From contig NC_088881.1 in NCBI RefSeq assembly GCF_032884065.1, forward strand, positions 13,791,260-13,855,259: a stretch of 64,000 nucleotides of DNA. Direction: 5' to 3'. Shown piece by piece: positions 36,041-47,725 of the stretch (positions within the stretch are counted from its first letter, which is position 1; each line of letters begins with the position of its first letter). Made by a program: the position numbers and the translations under genes. The notes beneath the pieces were generated by a model. The model was given only the letters and a program-made list of their open reading frames with translations. It ran no database searches and had not been told where the DNA came from. The stretch comes from Artemia franciscana (Eukaryota; Arthropoda; Branchiopoda; Anostraca; Artemiidae).

Positions 36041-36780
36041 GATAAAGTTTGAGATGTCCACAAAGTAGGCTAAAAAGCCCTTTGGCCAGAAGAGTATATC
36101 CAATTTCGTCTATAAACCTATTTCACTGCACTTGGCTAGTAAATACACGCAAGGGGGGAATATTAAATCCCCCACTTTCCAAAAAATGTAGCTGTAATTT
36201 AACTTCAATTGGATATGTTCCTTACGCTGTACGCTTGTGTTGTACCTTATGCTTGTTCCATATGTATGATAGAACTTGCTGGCAATGTAAGGTTTTGTGA
36301 ACTGCCAATATTAATTCAGCTCCCCCACCCTTCGTCACAGAATCCGCTGCCCGCCCCACCCTCTAGAGAAGAAGCTACGTACGCCAACGGTGTTAATAAA
36401 ACCATAGAAAAAACAGAGACCTAAAGGGCTAATAAATTTATAAAAGATACTTAAATTTATTAACTTATCCGTGAAGCTATTTTTACATATGTTTGTTTTC
36501 TTATCCCATACTTAATTTATTGCTTAGGGTTTACCTGCCTATAAAATTGATGATGAAGATACACGTGGTTTTGGCATTTTTTTTTTACTAAGGTGTTGCA
36601 GCTTGTGCATGGCTGTTTAAAAAAACTCTTTGTTTCTAGTCTCATTTTTTTGTTTTGGCAGCTAATTAAGTCAAGCACCTACCAGACCATTAACCTTGGA
36701 ACGAATTTTAGAGTATGATTCAAGGATATGTGTTGATTTACATCAACGGGAAATTTGATGTCATTGGCTCTTTAATGTAG
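36041..36780. other. Unassigned sequence
   Basis: No gene or recognisable repeat is supported. Short ORFs here are unconserved. Confidence 0.35.
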
Positions 36781-37140
36781 ATAATATGAAAAAAAAACTT
36801 CGTTTTTTTAAAGAGTTAAAGAGGCTACATCCCAAAGTCGAACCTTAAAACGTACAGGAATTAGGAGAGGCAGTTGGGGGGCTGCCGCCCCTCAAAAAAA
36901 CGAAGTTTTTTTCATATTATTTCTGTACGTTTTTCTACAATCCATGGTGGATGTAATTTAATAATAATTTTCCATGTTTATTTTCTCGCTTTCTGTATCA
37001 ATAAATTCAAACTGACAAAATTATCTAATTTTGATAATTTTAATAGTTTAGCAGCTTAATTAAAAATTTAGCAGCTAGTGGTTTTTACCCATCCGCCTCC
37101 GGTTTATGGGCCCAGCGCGCTTCCTCTGCGCCAAGCTGCT
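36781..37140 (-). repeat. tRNA-headed repeat unit (possible SINE)
   Basis: On the minus strand the unit begins with a degenerate initiator-tRNA-Met sequence (37140-37069). An AT-rich body (cagtttgaatttattgatac) follows. The unit then ends in a block with a perfect inverted repeat (ataatatgaaaaaaa.cttcg pairs with cgaag.tttttttcatattat, 36781-36809 and 36893-36920) around a GC hairpin (ggggcggcagcccc). The body word cagtttga.tttattgatac is shared with the unit at 37384-37455. A tRNA head plus a shared body is the layout of a SINE, but two tandem tRNA genes with flanks would look similar. Confidence 0.5.
37069..37140 (-). pseudogene. Initiator tRNA-Met-like pseudogene (CAT)
   Basis: The minus strand reads AGCAGCTTGGCGCAGAGG at the 5' end, with anticodon loop CCCATAA and acceptor end AGCTGCTA. 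The acceptor stem pairs fully (AGCAGCT with AGCTGCT). The T arm is damaged: the initiator-specific ATCGAAA loop reads GTAAAAA, so the B box is lost. A run of five T follows. Confidence 0.6.
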
Positions 37141-37383
37141 GTTATGCTTGTTATCAAACAAGTTATTACAATAGAAAATTTCACCAACGGCTTCAATTAG
37201 GAAATCAATTTAAATGGTTTTTTTAACTTGCTTCCATCAAGCCTTACCCCCGCTTCAGTATAAATTCTTGTGAACATTCCAGTATGTAATTCTGATCACA
37301 TGTTTTCATGTTTATTTTCTCCCTTTCTGTATCAATAAAGTCAAACTGACAAAATTACCTAATTTTACAAATTTGAAAAAAAT

Positions 37384-37455
37384 TAGCAGCTAGTGGTTTC
37401 GATCCACCCACCTCTGGATTATGGGCCCAGGACGCTTCCGCTACGCCAAGCTACT
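37384..37455 (-). tRNA. Initiator tRNA-Met-like (CAT)
   Basis: This 72-base cloverleaf can be drawn on the minus strand. The acceptor AGTAGCT pairs with AGCTGCT (one G-T) with discriminator A. The D arm is GCGTAGCGGAAGCGT. The anticodon stem CTGGG/TCCAG encloses loop CCCATAA (anticodon CAT). The T arm GGTGG-ATCGAAA-CCACT has the ATCG form characteristic of eukaryotic initiator tRNAs in place of TTCG. The A1:T72 pair is also an initiator feature. Seven T follow within two bases, a pol III terminator. It may be a real gene, or the head of a tRNA-derived repeat, because its 3' flank is shared with the neighbouring pseudogene. Confidence 0.6.
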
Positions 37456-37639
37456 GTTAGTGTAAGAATTTTTCAAATAAGTGATGTTATTACAAGAGAA
37501 AATTTTACCTTCAATGGGGAAATGGGTTTTTCTAAGCTAGAAAATCGGGGAGTTAAGATTTTCCGACGAAACTTTCCAGGAAAATTACTCGGAGAATTCC
37601 GCGTCGAATGAGTCTTCGTACACCCAGATCCGATGTTGG

Positions 37640-37925
37640 CTATAACCTGTAGGCGTCTCAGAAAAAAGAGAACATGAGCATTATGTGGCTATGCGTGGTT
37701 TCTGGAAAACAGGGAAGGAGTTCTCGGATCGAGCTGAAATTTCGCGCATAAGCTCCTGGGCCCTAGGGGACCTTAACTTGTGAATTTCAGCCCGATCGGA
37801 CAACGTTAAAGGGGAGCTGGGGTTGACGGGTCGAAACTTTCGGCCAGATTTTCCCCATGAAGGAAAAGTCGGAGGTGGATGAAATTTGGCAGGTTTCTTA
37901 GTTGGAGCTCGGGCTATGAAATGCA
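37640..37925. other. Unassigned GC-richer segment
   Basis: Words such as gctgaaatttcgcgcataag, gtgaatttcagcccgatcgg and ggatgaaatttggcaggttt resemble the style of the tandem array at 26-28 kb (gacgatgaaatttggcaggc at 26789). A distant relationship is possible but not shown. Confidence 0.3.
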
Positions 37926-39029
37926 TCCCTCCCGATCCCTCTGCAACCACTGGAACCGAAGATCGCTTAACATTGTCATGGTTCGCCTCTTTAAAGAGGC
38001 ACGAGTGTGCCTCCTTGATAGACATTTTTCGGTTGAGAGTATCGCTTTCGCAATTTATTCCTATAAATATTTGAAAGAATGGATTGTAATAGCTAGTTTA
38101 TAATTATTATTCTCCCATTTCAATGGTATAAATCAATGAGAACAGAGAAGTAGTACTTCCTGGGATTCGTCAACAAGCAAGATGGTCTATACAAGTTTGA
38201 ACCCTAAGGGAAGCAAGTAGTTTGCCAGAATACAAAAAACAATATTTTATTAATCATTTCAATATTATAAAATACAATAATAACTAGATTTTGACTCAGG
38301 AATCAGTTTATTGGCAGAGGAGCAGAGGCCACGTAAGTGAAGAGCTTGAATGAACAGTAAATTCGGTAAGAGAGGAAAAAACTTTATTTCCAACATATTA
38401 AGGGTTCTTCAGCTTGTAAAATGTGAAATGGGAGAGAAAGATGAACATATAACAATTTTACCAAGAATATAATAAATTTAAGGTTTAGAACCCTTGATTT
38501 TTATTTAACTTTTACGACTATAAGAGGCCTGTTCTGCTGCAATGACTTTCTACGTAAAGCTGAACGCTATCACACAAAAAGACAGCAACAGCGTCCAGGT
38601 TTACACATAAATTTGTTCGAATTATTGCTCAGCTCTTACAAGATTCAACCTGGGACGGTCAATCGATTGGAGATAAAAGACAAGTAAAGAAGCAATAAAA
38701 AAAACAAATCTAAAAGTTAAAATTGAACCTACATGGAGAGAACCAAATTAATATTAATTTCGGCACTAAATGCCTAAATGACTGAATTTTTTTCTCGAAT
38801 GTAAAAAATCATTGCATAAAAGAAGAAGAACAAACAACCTTGGAAGAACACAAATGACATTTAAATATTAATTATGGTAATTTTAGAGAGTTTTAAAGTA
38901 AATAATAGTTTATTGATTAAGCTTTTATTAAATTTCACACAATAAGTAAGGAGACAGAGAAAATTTGCCCGGTTTTCAATATGCGGGAACATACATCACT
39001 GCCCCCCAGAACATCGAGTGATCGGAAAA

Positions 39030-39470
39030 TAAGATCATTAATGCATATTTATTGATTTATTTTCCCCAGGGGTGATCGTATAAAAACTGTTGATCCTACA
39101 AAATTGAGTAAGGGTCATCAGGTGACCATTTCTGATGAGAACAAATCAATATATGATCAATCAGTCAATCAATTATATGAATTTACTGTCGTAATTTCCT
39201 TCACAAAGACAGTTAACAAACATCTTTAGTTAAAAAATATATTCACTACGTTACTTTATGGATCAGAAACTTTGTAGATCTTGGAAGTAAATTTGTTGAT
39301 TTATTTTCCCCAGGGGTGATCGTATAAAAACTAGTGATCCTAATTCGAGGGAGGGTCATAAGGTGACCATTTCTGATGAGAACAAATCAATTATATGAAT
39401 CTACTGTCGTAATTTCCTTTACAAAGATAGTTAACAAATATCTTTAGTGAAGTAAATCTGCACTACGTAA
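39030..39470 (+). repeat. Direct duplication, about 245-base unit
   Basis: attgatttattttccccagg with gggtgatcgtataaaaact occurs near 39051 and 39297. Both are followed by gggtcat.aggtgaccatttctgatg, gaacaaatcaa, and ctgtcgtaatttcctt. The word ccccaggggtgatcgtat is also a family A block, so this is a rearranged descendant. Confidence 0.65.
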
Positions 39471-40329
39471 TGCAAAAGCCTGCATGGTAAAAACTTTACG
39501 TGGATTTGAAAAAACACAATCTTAGCCCCCCTTTTCCTAGAACTTAGCATGCTCGCTCTAATACTTTTAGGTAAAACAAAGTAGTTTCATACCCTTCCAA
39601 CAAAAATTGTCGTTCAAACAATTAAATTTATCTCCAAAACGTAACATAATCCAAATAGTAACATGCTCACTTTATAAGAAATTCAACTAGCAATTATATA
39701 CGAGGTGTGGCTATAAATAATTGAGCTAATGCTTCTGTATAAGAAATAAAAATTCGTCAAAAGAGAACTACCACTTGATGTGTAGTCCGAAGCCCTCTGT
39801 TTTAGCCTTCTCATTGATCCAAATTAAATATTTAATTGATCCAAATTAAATGTTCCTCGTAATTCAATTATATTATATATTATGATTATATTATAACTTC
39901 TTTAATTATTATTTTGTGTTTGGGCTAAAAACTGAAAAATAAGCACATTTTAGTGGTTATTAGACTAAATCAATATTTTAATGAAAATTACTCCTTGTTA
40001 AGTAAAATTAAAAAGATATTAAAGGAACACAAAATTAGAAAAAATAAAATGACGGGTAACCTATGTCAAAGGTTTAAGAAACTCTGCTCTAGGTATATAT
40101 TTTGAGATTCCTTTAAAGTTTCATAGTCGTCAATAAGACGTTATTAACATGAGTTTAAAATGGTAGCGTAAAAATGAAGCTGTTGAATGTGCCTAGATTT
40201 TTAATTTTTCTTGAATTTATTATGACGTCGATTCAATCTAACATTTTATTAATTTGATACTTTCGCTCAATTTGCTCAATAAAATGCTTAGAAATTTGAA
40301 ATCAAATTCCTGATAGAAATTAAATAAAT

Positions 40330-40560
40330 AAAAAGTTTTTTAAACTGCAAGTAAGGAGCGACATTAAAACTTAAAACGAACAGAAATTATTCCGAATATA
40401 AAAGGGGTTGACCCCTCCTCAACGCCTGGCTCTGTATGCTAAAGTTTGACCATTTCTATCAGCTCTACTTTTTAAAACAACAAAAAACCATATCAATAGA
40501 ATATCAAAAAAGCCATATAAATTTGGGTTCCAAAATCGCCTGAGGTATACCCATGCCCCA
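40330..40560 (+). repeat. Family A foldback fragment (left arm only)
   Basis: aaactgcaagtaaggagcga with cattaaaacttaaaacgaac and the inner arm up to ctactttttaaaacaacaaa. The right arm is missing, so the copy is truncated. Confidence 0.65.
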
Positions 40561-40854
40561 TCTACCCTTTGCTCATTATAGTAGATGTGGCTTTAAATAA
40601 GGAGCAATATGTTCTTGCAGGTCTCTATATAGGCTAAGCTTCCAATTCGCTAATTCATGAGTCGATCCTCTATGCTGCTCATTCACGTGGAGTATCTGCC
40701 GCTTTAACTAACTCTTAAGATTATATGTATGAGAACCTTGAGCCCTGAAGTACTTATTCTGTTGCCAGTTTATAATATTTAAGTTTAATTTGTTATGCAG
40801 GTTATACTATTATGCCTAGCTGCGCTTGTAGTCGTCAAAAAGATAAGTTTATTA

Positions 40855-41640
40855 AATCTTAAAACGAACAGAGAATATTACGCATATGGGGGGTTCTAAA
40901 AATACTTTAGCATAAAGAACGAGGTATTTAGGAGGAGATAAATATTTCGCTTTATATGCTAAATTGTTTTCAGTAATTTCAACTATTGATTCTACGGCCT
41001 TTCTGATTCAGGGGTCATTCTTAAAGAATTGGGACAAAACTTAATATTTAGTGTGAAGAGCGAGGTATTAACGAGGGGGAAAACCCCCTCATATAATCAA
41101 AAATATAAGAATATAAAAGTTTGTTACGTAAGTTAATTCTTAAGTTACGTATATTTTTTACTAATAAAAACGTTCGTTAAAAATTAAAAGTTCTAGTTGC
41201 CTTTTTAAGTAACCGAAGAATTGGAGGGCAACTAGGCCTCCTTCCCCACACATTATTTCTCAAAATCGTCTAATCAAAACTTTTAATAATTTATGTACGG
41301 AGAGCCAAAATCAGACATGCATTAATTCAAAAACTTTCAGAAATTAAATAAAAAAGCAAGTTTTTGAAATGAAAGTAAGGAGCGACATTAAAACTTAAAA
41401 CGAACAGAAATTACTCCGTCTATGAAAGGGAGTTTTCCTCCTCGACATCCCGCTCCTTGCGCTAAAGTTTGATTCTTTCTCGCAACTCTACTGTTTAAAA
41501 CAATAAAAAACTTTAGCGTAAAGAGCGGGTGTCGAGGAGGAAAACTCCCTTTCATATACGGTTTAATTTCTGTTCGTTTTAAGTTTTAATGTCGCTCCTT
41601 ACTTTCATTTCAAAAAACTTGTTTGTTTTTTTAATCATAC
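40855..41640 (+). repeat. Family A 3' part with foldback
   Basis: The fragment starts within the block ttaaaacgaacagagaatat, includes the short hairpin (40891-40975) and the conserved body, and ends with a well preserved foldback. Confidence 0.75.
41357..41622. repeat. Foldback of family A, well preserved
   Basis: caagtttttgaaatgaaagt ... pairs with actttcatttcaaaaaactt. The inner arms gaaagggagttttcctcctc and gaggaggaaaactccctttc are exact reverse complements. Confidence 0.85.
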
Positions 41641-43232
41641 TAAAGACAAAGCAGGTCCCATAAAAAAAAAATGTTTGAAAGGCTATCAATAAGGCAATAG
41701 AAGAAAATATCACCATTGATGCTGCCAAAAAAGTATGAAGCTATCCTTAAATCAGGTATACAATTGCAAGTCTTGGCTCTAGTTCTCACTAATGAAGAAT
41801 TCCCTCCCCTTCCAACCACTGAAAACCCTGATCTAAGCCCAAAACAATACAACAACGAGGCTTAGAGCCCCTAATTATCAAAGTCCCCAATTATAAAACA
41901 TGGCATAGAATTAATTGAGTTTCATTAACTGTTCTTCAAATAGGTCCATAAAGTCATAGAGCAGTCTCTGTGGAGGCTTATATACTACATCAAAACAAAG
42001 TTCCAATTCTCTCTAGTAACATGCAGATCAAAACCCTTACAAACTTTCTTTCTATATACTTTAAGATCTTCTCTTATTGAAATCTTATACTTCTTGAAGC
42101 TTTATGCTCAATTGACCAAATTTATTCTAAAGAAAGAGTGAAAGTTCTTGGCCAGCCATGACAATAAACAACAAAGAGATAAAACTCAATGAAAAGACAT
42201 CAAATGAAACGGCAGCCAGTAGAAAGAAAAGATGTGAAACTAAAATACCGCGGGTATTTCACCTGTATGCTAATTAGGCGTCCTTAGCACAAGATAAACA
42301 AAGATAAAAAGACAAACCATAATTTCTAAGAATATATCTTAGAATGTTTATCCACCCTAGACTAGAGTGACCCAGTAATGACCAAGTGCTCCTATTAAAG
42401 AAAACTGCTGCATTTGAAAAAAAATTACAAAGTTTTAAAACAAATTCACCGTAAAAAAACCGTAAAAAGCTTCAAATCCGATGAAATTCAAAGTGGATCT
42501 TCTATCTGTTCTATTGTGTCGATTGGCGTTGTCTCAAAAGCTAAATTTTTGTTTAACTTAATAAAAACAAAACAAAAACAAGCGAAGCAAAGTAACTTTT
42601 GTCAAGCAAAACAACCAGGCAACTGTTTAAATTTTGGCGTCTATAATAAAATTTTAGAATAAAATTTTCATAAAAAATTCCAAAAGGGAAAAAAAGAGAC
42701 TCTTTTAACTACTTATGCAATGAAAATGCCAACAGTATATTTTTCTTCAGTTAATAAACAGCAAAATTTTATTGATTTAAGCAAAATGTTTCACTTCAGA
42801 TAAATAAATTTTCTAACTCTTATCTATACAGAATCGCACAGAATATTTACCCCAAAATTTGTCATAGTAGTCTTGGCAGTTGGAGTCGTCTCCACTCTCA
42901 CTCCACTCCACTCCACTCCTAACATCTGCCACTTCTCCACATCTCGCACCTAAAAAGTAGTGACTTTGTTACTAGGGGGAAAGATTCTGTATTCTATCTT
43001 AGTAGTCGGTAGGGATATTTTCAATAAATAAATTTCGTTTGACACAAATAGTAGGAACTAACAACAAATGACTACCATTCTATTAGCTAATAAGACGTAA
43101 TGTGGCTTCGTCCAAAGCATTCTACTGAACAGGCTTGTATTGACCTTCTCAATTTGGTGAATATTTCTTTAGAATTGAAGAAAACGCCAGTGGTAATTTT
43201 TTAGAATGTTTTTTCCAAAAATTTGACAATTT
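41641..43232. other. Unassigned sequence
   Basis: No gene or known repeat was recognised. A CCACT(C) microsatellite lies near 42888-42918. Confidence 0.35.
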
Positions 43233-44360
43233 TTTAGAAAAGCTTTTGACAATGTGTCCCATGATATTCTTCAAGAAAAATTTTCATATTTTGGCATTCG
43301 GGGAGAAGTATTAGAATGGTTGTAATCTTATCTTCATGGCCGGTTTATTTCTTTTGATCCAAAGCCTGATATTAAGGCCGAAGTAGACTTTAGAATTCTA
43401 CAAGGGTCTATCCTTTGTCCTTTGCTTTATATTGTATATGCCAATGACTTATATTCGGCTATAATAGATGCTCCAAGGTCCATTTATTGCAATATATGTC
43501 ACCCAGATGAGTTGCAGTATCCTAATTCAATATATATTAAACAAAATGTTGATTTATTTGCATTTGCTGATGATAGTACGATTGTTTGTGCCAAGCGGGA
43601 TCAGAATAATTTAGTAATAAAGCTTCAAATACCGATGGACAGACCTTATGATGAAGGGTTTGAAGCATTTTGTCTTGCTGTAAAAATTTCCAAGTCAAAG
43701 TTTTGTTTTTTTCCGGAATTGCCTTGCGATTTCCTGGTTTGAATATTATCCCAAGTTCTAAAAGTATTATTTCTAGATCACAAAATAGTTTATCTGGTTT
43801 CTAGGAGGCCTTGTTGATAAAAATCTTTTATTTAAGAACCATATTAACCTTATCTGATTAAAAGTGTCAAGAAACTTGATACGTGTGCTAAGGTATATTT
43901 TTCCAGGGTGTATTTTAAAGCTTCTTTATAATTCTCTCATATAGCAGTAGATAAATTACTATTCTATTGTTTGGATGAGTACTTTCCCATCTCTATTAAA
44001 ACCAATGTCTCTTCTGCTTGAAAATGCCCGTCAGTTAGTTTTAGATATAGGTTCCGTCCACAGTATTTCCTATCTTGGGTTATTTTTGTTCATAAATATC
44101 TTTATGGTCAACTTCCCTCTTGTTTTTTGAAAGTGTTACAACCCCGAGTTAGTGTAAATCTTCTTGGAACTCGTAACTCTGAAGTTTTATTGGTTGTTAA
44201 GATTCCAACCATGAGGTCAGATTTCAGCCCTGTATACGCATAAAGTAGGGTTTGGAACTCCCAACCAAAGAATATCAGAGATTGTCACTCCATTGGGGTC
44301 TTCAAAATATTAATGAAAAGTCATTTTGGTGACTTTTTCTTCTTATTCTTCTTTTTTTAA
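43233..44360 (+). pseudogene. LINE (CR1/Jockey-type) ORF2 fragment
   Basis: Starting inside the palm at FRKAFDNVSHDILQEKFSYF, the translation reads IRGEVLEWL*SYLHGRFIS (stop at the Lys/Gln position), ILQGSILCPLLYIVYANDL, and DLFAFADDSTIVCAKRDQ with a FADD catalytic box at about 43562-43576. It then shifts frame repeatedly to a C-terminal end, MRSDFSPVYA*SRVWNSQPK, and NIRDCHSIGVFKILMKSHFG with DFFF. The order is typical of chicken-repeat/Jockey elements. 5'-truncated and inactive. A (TA)n tract (44374-44392) follows the 3' end. Confidence 0.8.
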
Positions 44361-45350
44361 GTAATAATTGTTATATATATATATATATATATTGTTTGGT
44401 TAGTTCAACTGAGCGTAAATAAAAAAAAAAGAGGTTTGATGTAATTATTTGCATTTTTCTGTTTCTTTTTTCTGTTATTTTTTCATCTCCTTGTTTATTT
44501 CCAATAAATTTTATTATGAATCTTGACAGATGTGATTTTAATGTTTTTTCCTACGTTCAAAGGCAATGGAGCTTTTTTTTTGTGTGTGTGGGGGGGGGGG
44601 GGGTTTAAAGAGATGCATGCATTGATTAATTTCATTTAAAAAAAGTTAAAGTCGCAGTTAAAATTTTATTTAGTATGAAATATAACAATACTGTCAGAGA
44701 TGATTCTTCTTTAGTTCCACAAACTAATGTTCTTTTTAAACTATAACAGTGAAGAAGAACCAGTATTAATAATGGAATGAAATGCACTCTTCCGATTATG
44801 TATTCCTTTAGGTTATGCTCTAAACAGTTAGAAATGTAGGGACTTTCTCCATGGCTGGTGCTAGAGCATAACCAGATGCAGTAGTAAGATGAAAAGAAGC
44901 ATAAAATCCAGGATAAGACTATTACCAATCCGTCTAAATTAAACACGCCAATAAAAATATATATTTCGAAGAAGAAATTGAGTGGGGGGGGGCAGTCCCT
45001 TGTTAAGGAAACTAAGACCGAGTCATCAAAATCATAGGTATGGAAGAAGTGAGTTTGTTCTATGAGTAAGCAAGAATATATGACTTCAGATGCGCGTACA
45101 GAATAGGTAGCTCAGATAAAATAGACTAGAGGAGCAAATTCCGTGAGACACCATCATTACGACTGATCTAGTTTTAGAATAGTGATGAGATGTAAGTATA
45201 GCTAGAATGACAAACGATATATGAGCTACAGAAGAATAAGGAATTAAAGATTTGACATGGGATTGTCGCAGTCAAATCAAACTGCTAAAAACTTCACCCA
45301 CTATGCGGACTCCTATTACCATTGTTTAGCTGTAAATGCCAAGCCCCTGG
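44361..45350. other. Unassigned sequence
   Basis: It includes a G-run at 44590-44603. The 104-codon minus-strand ORF (44632-44946) is hydrophobic without a recognised family and may be chance. Confidence 0.35.
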
Positions 45351-45450
45351 NNNNNNNNNNNNNNNNNNNNNNNNNNNNNNNNNNNNNNNNNNNNNNNNNN
45401 NNNNNNNNNNNNNNNNNNNNNNNNNNNNNNNNNNNNNNNNNNNNNNNNNN
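45351..45450. other. Assembly gap (100 N)
   Basis: Exactly 100 N, the usual placeholder for a gap of unknown size. Order and distance across it should not be trusted. Confidence 0.99.
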
Positions 45451-46240
45451 TCATAAGCTTAAATCGTTTTTTTCTTAGGCCAGAATATTCCCATAATGCC
45501 TATTTTTCCGAAAAAATATGGAGCTGTTTTCGAAAAAAAAAATACATACCGAAATCCTATAGGCAAGTGTGTATTCTCCTAATGAGCCCTTGTGTTGGGT
45601 TGTTGCCTCTGAATTATTTGTTGTTTTTTTTACTGTTTTAAATATTTGGTAAATGACGACTTATACTTACTTACGACACGACTGCCTGTCCATGGATCAT
45701 TCTTTATGGTTGATTGTGTATGGCTATGCTGTCTGAGCTATGTAATTGTGTGGATGAGTAGGGTTAAAGCCTCATTCAATTACTGATCTATATTATTTAC
45801 TAATGTAGTAATGACTGCTGAAATGACTAATGAAAGTAGTTGTGACTACTTTCAGCGAATATTCAGGGTTATGTTGAACTTTGAAACTTTAATGTTGAAA
45901 ATAAAAATATTAAGACGACTAAAGCTTAAATTGAACGTTCAAATCAAACTAAAATAGGAAAAAGAATCACACCAAACAAGGGTTTGGGTACTGCCCCCTT
46001 CCCCCTCACCTAATTGTAAAAGTCTAAGGATACTGCGTCATTTTCACTTTACTGAAGCCGAATTATATCTATCTATATCTATATATATAAAAAAAGGTTG
46101 TCTGTCTGTGTGTCTGTCGGCCAGCTGACGTCATGTTTCTGTGTCGACTGACGTCATGAAGTTAGTTGTCGTCATTTTTGCTATGACGGTGACGTCATTA
46201 AAGATATTTAAGACATATATGCTCACGTAAAAATCTATTA

Positions 46241-46630
46241 ATGTTTAAGTTTAAAATGACTGATGAACTTACAATGGCAAAAGCCGATGAAGATGCTCAA
46301 AGAGTCTATGCCAAAAAACTTGCTGCTGATAGAGAAAGTCAGAAAAGAAAGCGTGTCGAGGAATCAAAAGAACATCAAGGAAACAGGCTTGAGGCTAAAG
46401 AACGCAAAACCGCGCAGTTAGATGAAGATCCACCTGGACAGCGAGAGTCAAAACATATCAAAACTGAAAATGATAGCGATGAGGATTGGGTTTGGGATTT
46501 TGACTTGGATAAGGTCATCAATGCCTACCAGATTTTAGTTAAAAAAAAACAAAGGTTCGGCGATATGTATTTCATAGTGAAGCTGAAAAATAAAGAAAAA
46601 AAAAGAAAACTGAAAAAAGAAAAAATGTAA
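46241..46630 (+). CDS. Small acidic Helitron-carried protein, copy 1
   Basis: A 129-codon frame starts MFKFKMTDELTMAKADEDAQ and passes through one RESQKRKR..ESKEH unit like those of the Helitron Rep N-terminus. It has a conserved-looking block, EDWVWDFDLDKVINAYQILV followed by KKKQRFGDMYFIVK, then a lysine-rich tail produced by A-runs. It differs from the copy at 55140-55511 by only a few residues before the tail. It could be a Rep N-terminal fragment fused to a captured exon. No catalytic motif is visible and I do not know its function. The start may alternatively be the second ATG (MTDELT). Confidence 0.5.
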   Translation: MFKFKMTDELTMAKADEDAQRVYAKKLAADRESQKRKRVEESKEHQGNRLEAKERKTAQLDEDPPGQRESKHIKTENDSDEDWVWDFDLDKVINAYQILVKKKQRFGDMYFIVKLKNKEKKRKLKKEKM

Positions 46631-46669
46631 AAAACTAAAAAATACTAAAAAGAAAAAACACTCAAAGAG

Positions 46670-46820
46670 AAATTACAGACCGGGACACAAATGACGACCG
46701 TGACAGAGGGAATATAAATAACGACCGGACACTCAAAGAGAAATTACAGACTGGGATACCGGGACACAAATGACGACCAGGACACAGGGAATATAAATGA
46801 CGACCAGGACACAGGTATTT
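46670..46820. repeat. GACGACCGGGACAC-type minisatellite
   Basis: Units of the form gggacacaaatgacgaccg / gggaatataaatgacgaccg are joined by actcaaagagaaattacaga. The minus-strand ORFs here (CPGRHLYSLCPGRH...) are translations of this repeat, not proteins. Confidence 0.8.
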
Positions 46821-46949
46821 AAGAATATCGTTCAAAGACAAATTTTTAATTGTAAGAAGACCGTTGAAAGAGGAATTTCTAATTGTAAAATGACTGAAGA
46901 ACCTACAATGGCAACACCCGAGGAAGCTGCTCAAAACGAAAGTATTCAA

Positions 46950-47029
46950 GCCGAAGTAGCTGAGTTGGTAAAGCGTTATGTTTCAGGTTCTAGGTCGAGA
47001 GGCTCCAGGTTTGAACCTTGGCTTTAGCA
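46950..47029 (+). pseudogene. tRNA-like module inside the Helitron, copy 1
   Basis: GCCGAAG ... CTTTAGC form an acceptor-like stem (one mismatch). TAGCTGAGTTGGTAAAGC fits the A box and CCAGGTTTGAACCTTGG gives a perfect T arm and B box. The anticodon arm is not convincing, and the length of 80 bases suggests a class II (Leu/Ser-like) ancestor. It is read through as the C-terminus of a chance ORF. It may act as an internal pol III promoter. Confidence 0.5.
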
Positions 47030-47124
47030 TTAATACAAAAGAAGAAAAAAACTAAAAAAGGTAAAAACTACAAAAAAACTAAAAAGAAAAAATATATATA
47101 TATATGTATATATATATCTATCTA

Positions 47125-47525
47125 TCTATATATATAAAAATAAGTTGTCTGTCTGTGGATCTGTCAGGTGACGTCATGTTTCTGTGTCGACTGACGTGAT
47201 GTTTTCGACTGACGAAATTACAGACCGGGACATCGGGACACAAATGACGACCGGGACACCGGCACATCTATATATAAAAAAATAAGTTGTTTGTCTGTCT
47301 GTCGACTGACGTCATTAGGATTGAGCTGTATGTCGTCATGAAGTTAGTTGTCGTCATTTTTTTTATGACGACGTCATGTTTGTCAACTGATTAAATTACA
47401 GACCGGAACACCGGGACACAAATGACGACCAGGACACCAGGAAACAGGGAATATAAATGACGACCGGGACACTCAAAGAGAAATTACAGACAGGGACACC
47501 GGGACACAAATAACGACCGAATTTA
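47125..47525 (+). mobile_element. Two nested Helitron 5' heads with minisatellite
   Basis: Heads start at 47125 (TCTATATATATAAAAATAAG, then TTGTCTGTCTGTGG) and 47267 (TCTATATATAAAAAAATAAG). Each is preceded by A and followed by short GACCGGGACAC units. Neither has a 3' end before the next head at 47526. Confidence 0.65.
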
Positions 47526-47725
47526 TCTATATATATAACCAATAAAGAACCAATAAAGCTATTATGTAAACATCAAAAATATTTATGTTGTCTGAGCAAT
47601 AATTTTTAGTTTTTATTTCAAAATAGAAAATTACCTGAATATTTTAGAATTAGTTTTGTTTTTTGTTAGGTTCCTGCTATTCAACGCGTGACTTCAACTC
47701 GTCACGAATTAGTGAAAATTATAAG

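Larger units (their letters stand above)
46078..47124 (+). mobile_element. Helitron copy, 5' end and body
   Basis: It begins A|TCTATATATATAAAAAAA with the family head TTGTCTGTCTGTGTGTCTGT and TGACGTCA words, then a small ORF, minisatellite units and a tRNA-like module. A nearly identical unit starts at 54983. No CTAG hairpin end is seen before the next Helitron head at 47125, so the 3' part is missing or nested. Confidence 0.75.

Noticed and set aside
37393..38103. Several ORFs of 60-114 codons on both strands
   Set aside because: They overlap each other in different frames and the tRNA-like sequence, with no recognisable domain.
44632..44946. 104-codon hydrophobic ORF on the minus strand
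   Set aside because: It could be read as a membrane protein, but composition alone (AT-rich, Leu/Ile/Phe) explains it and no family is recognised.
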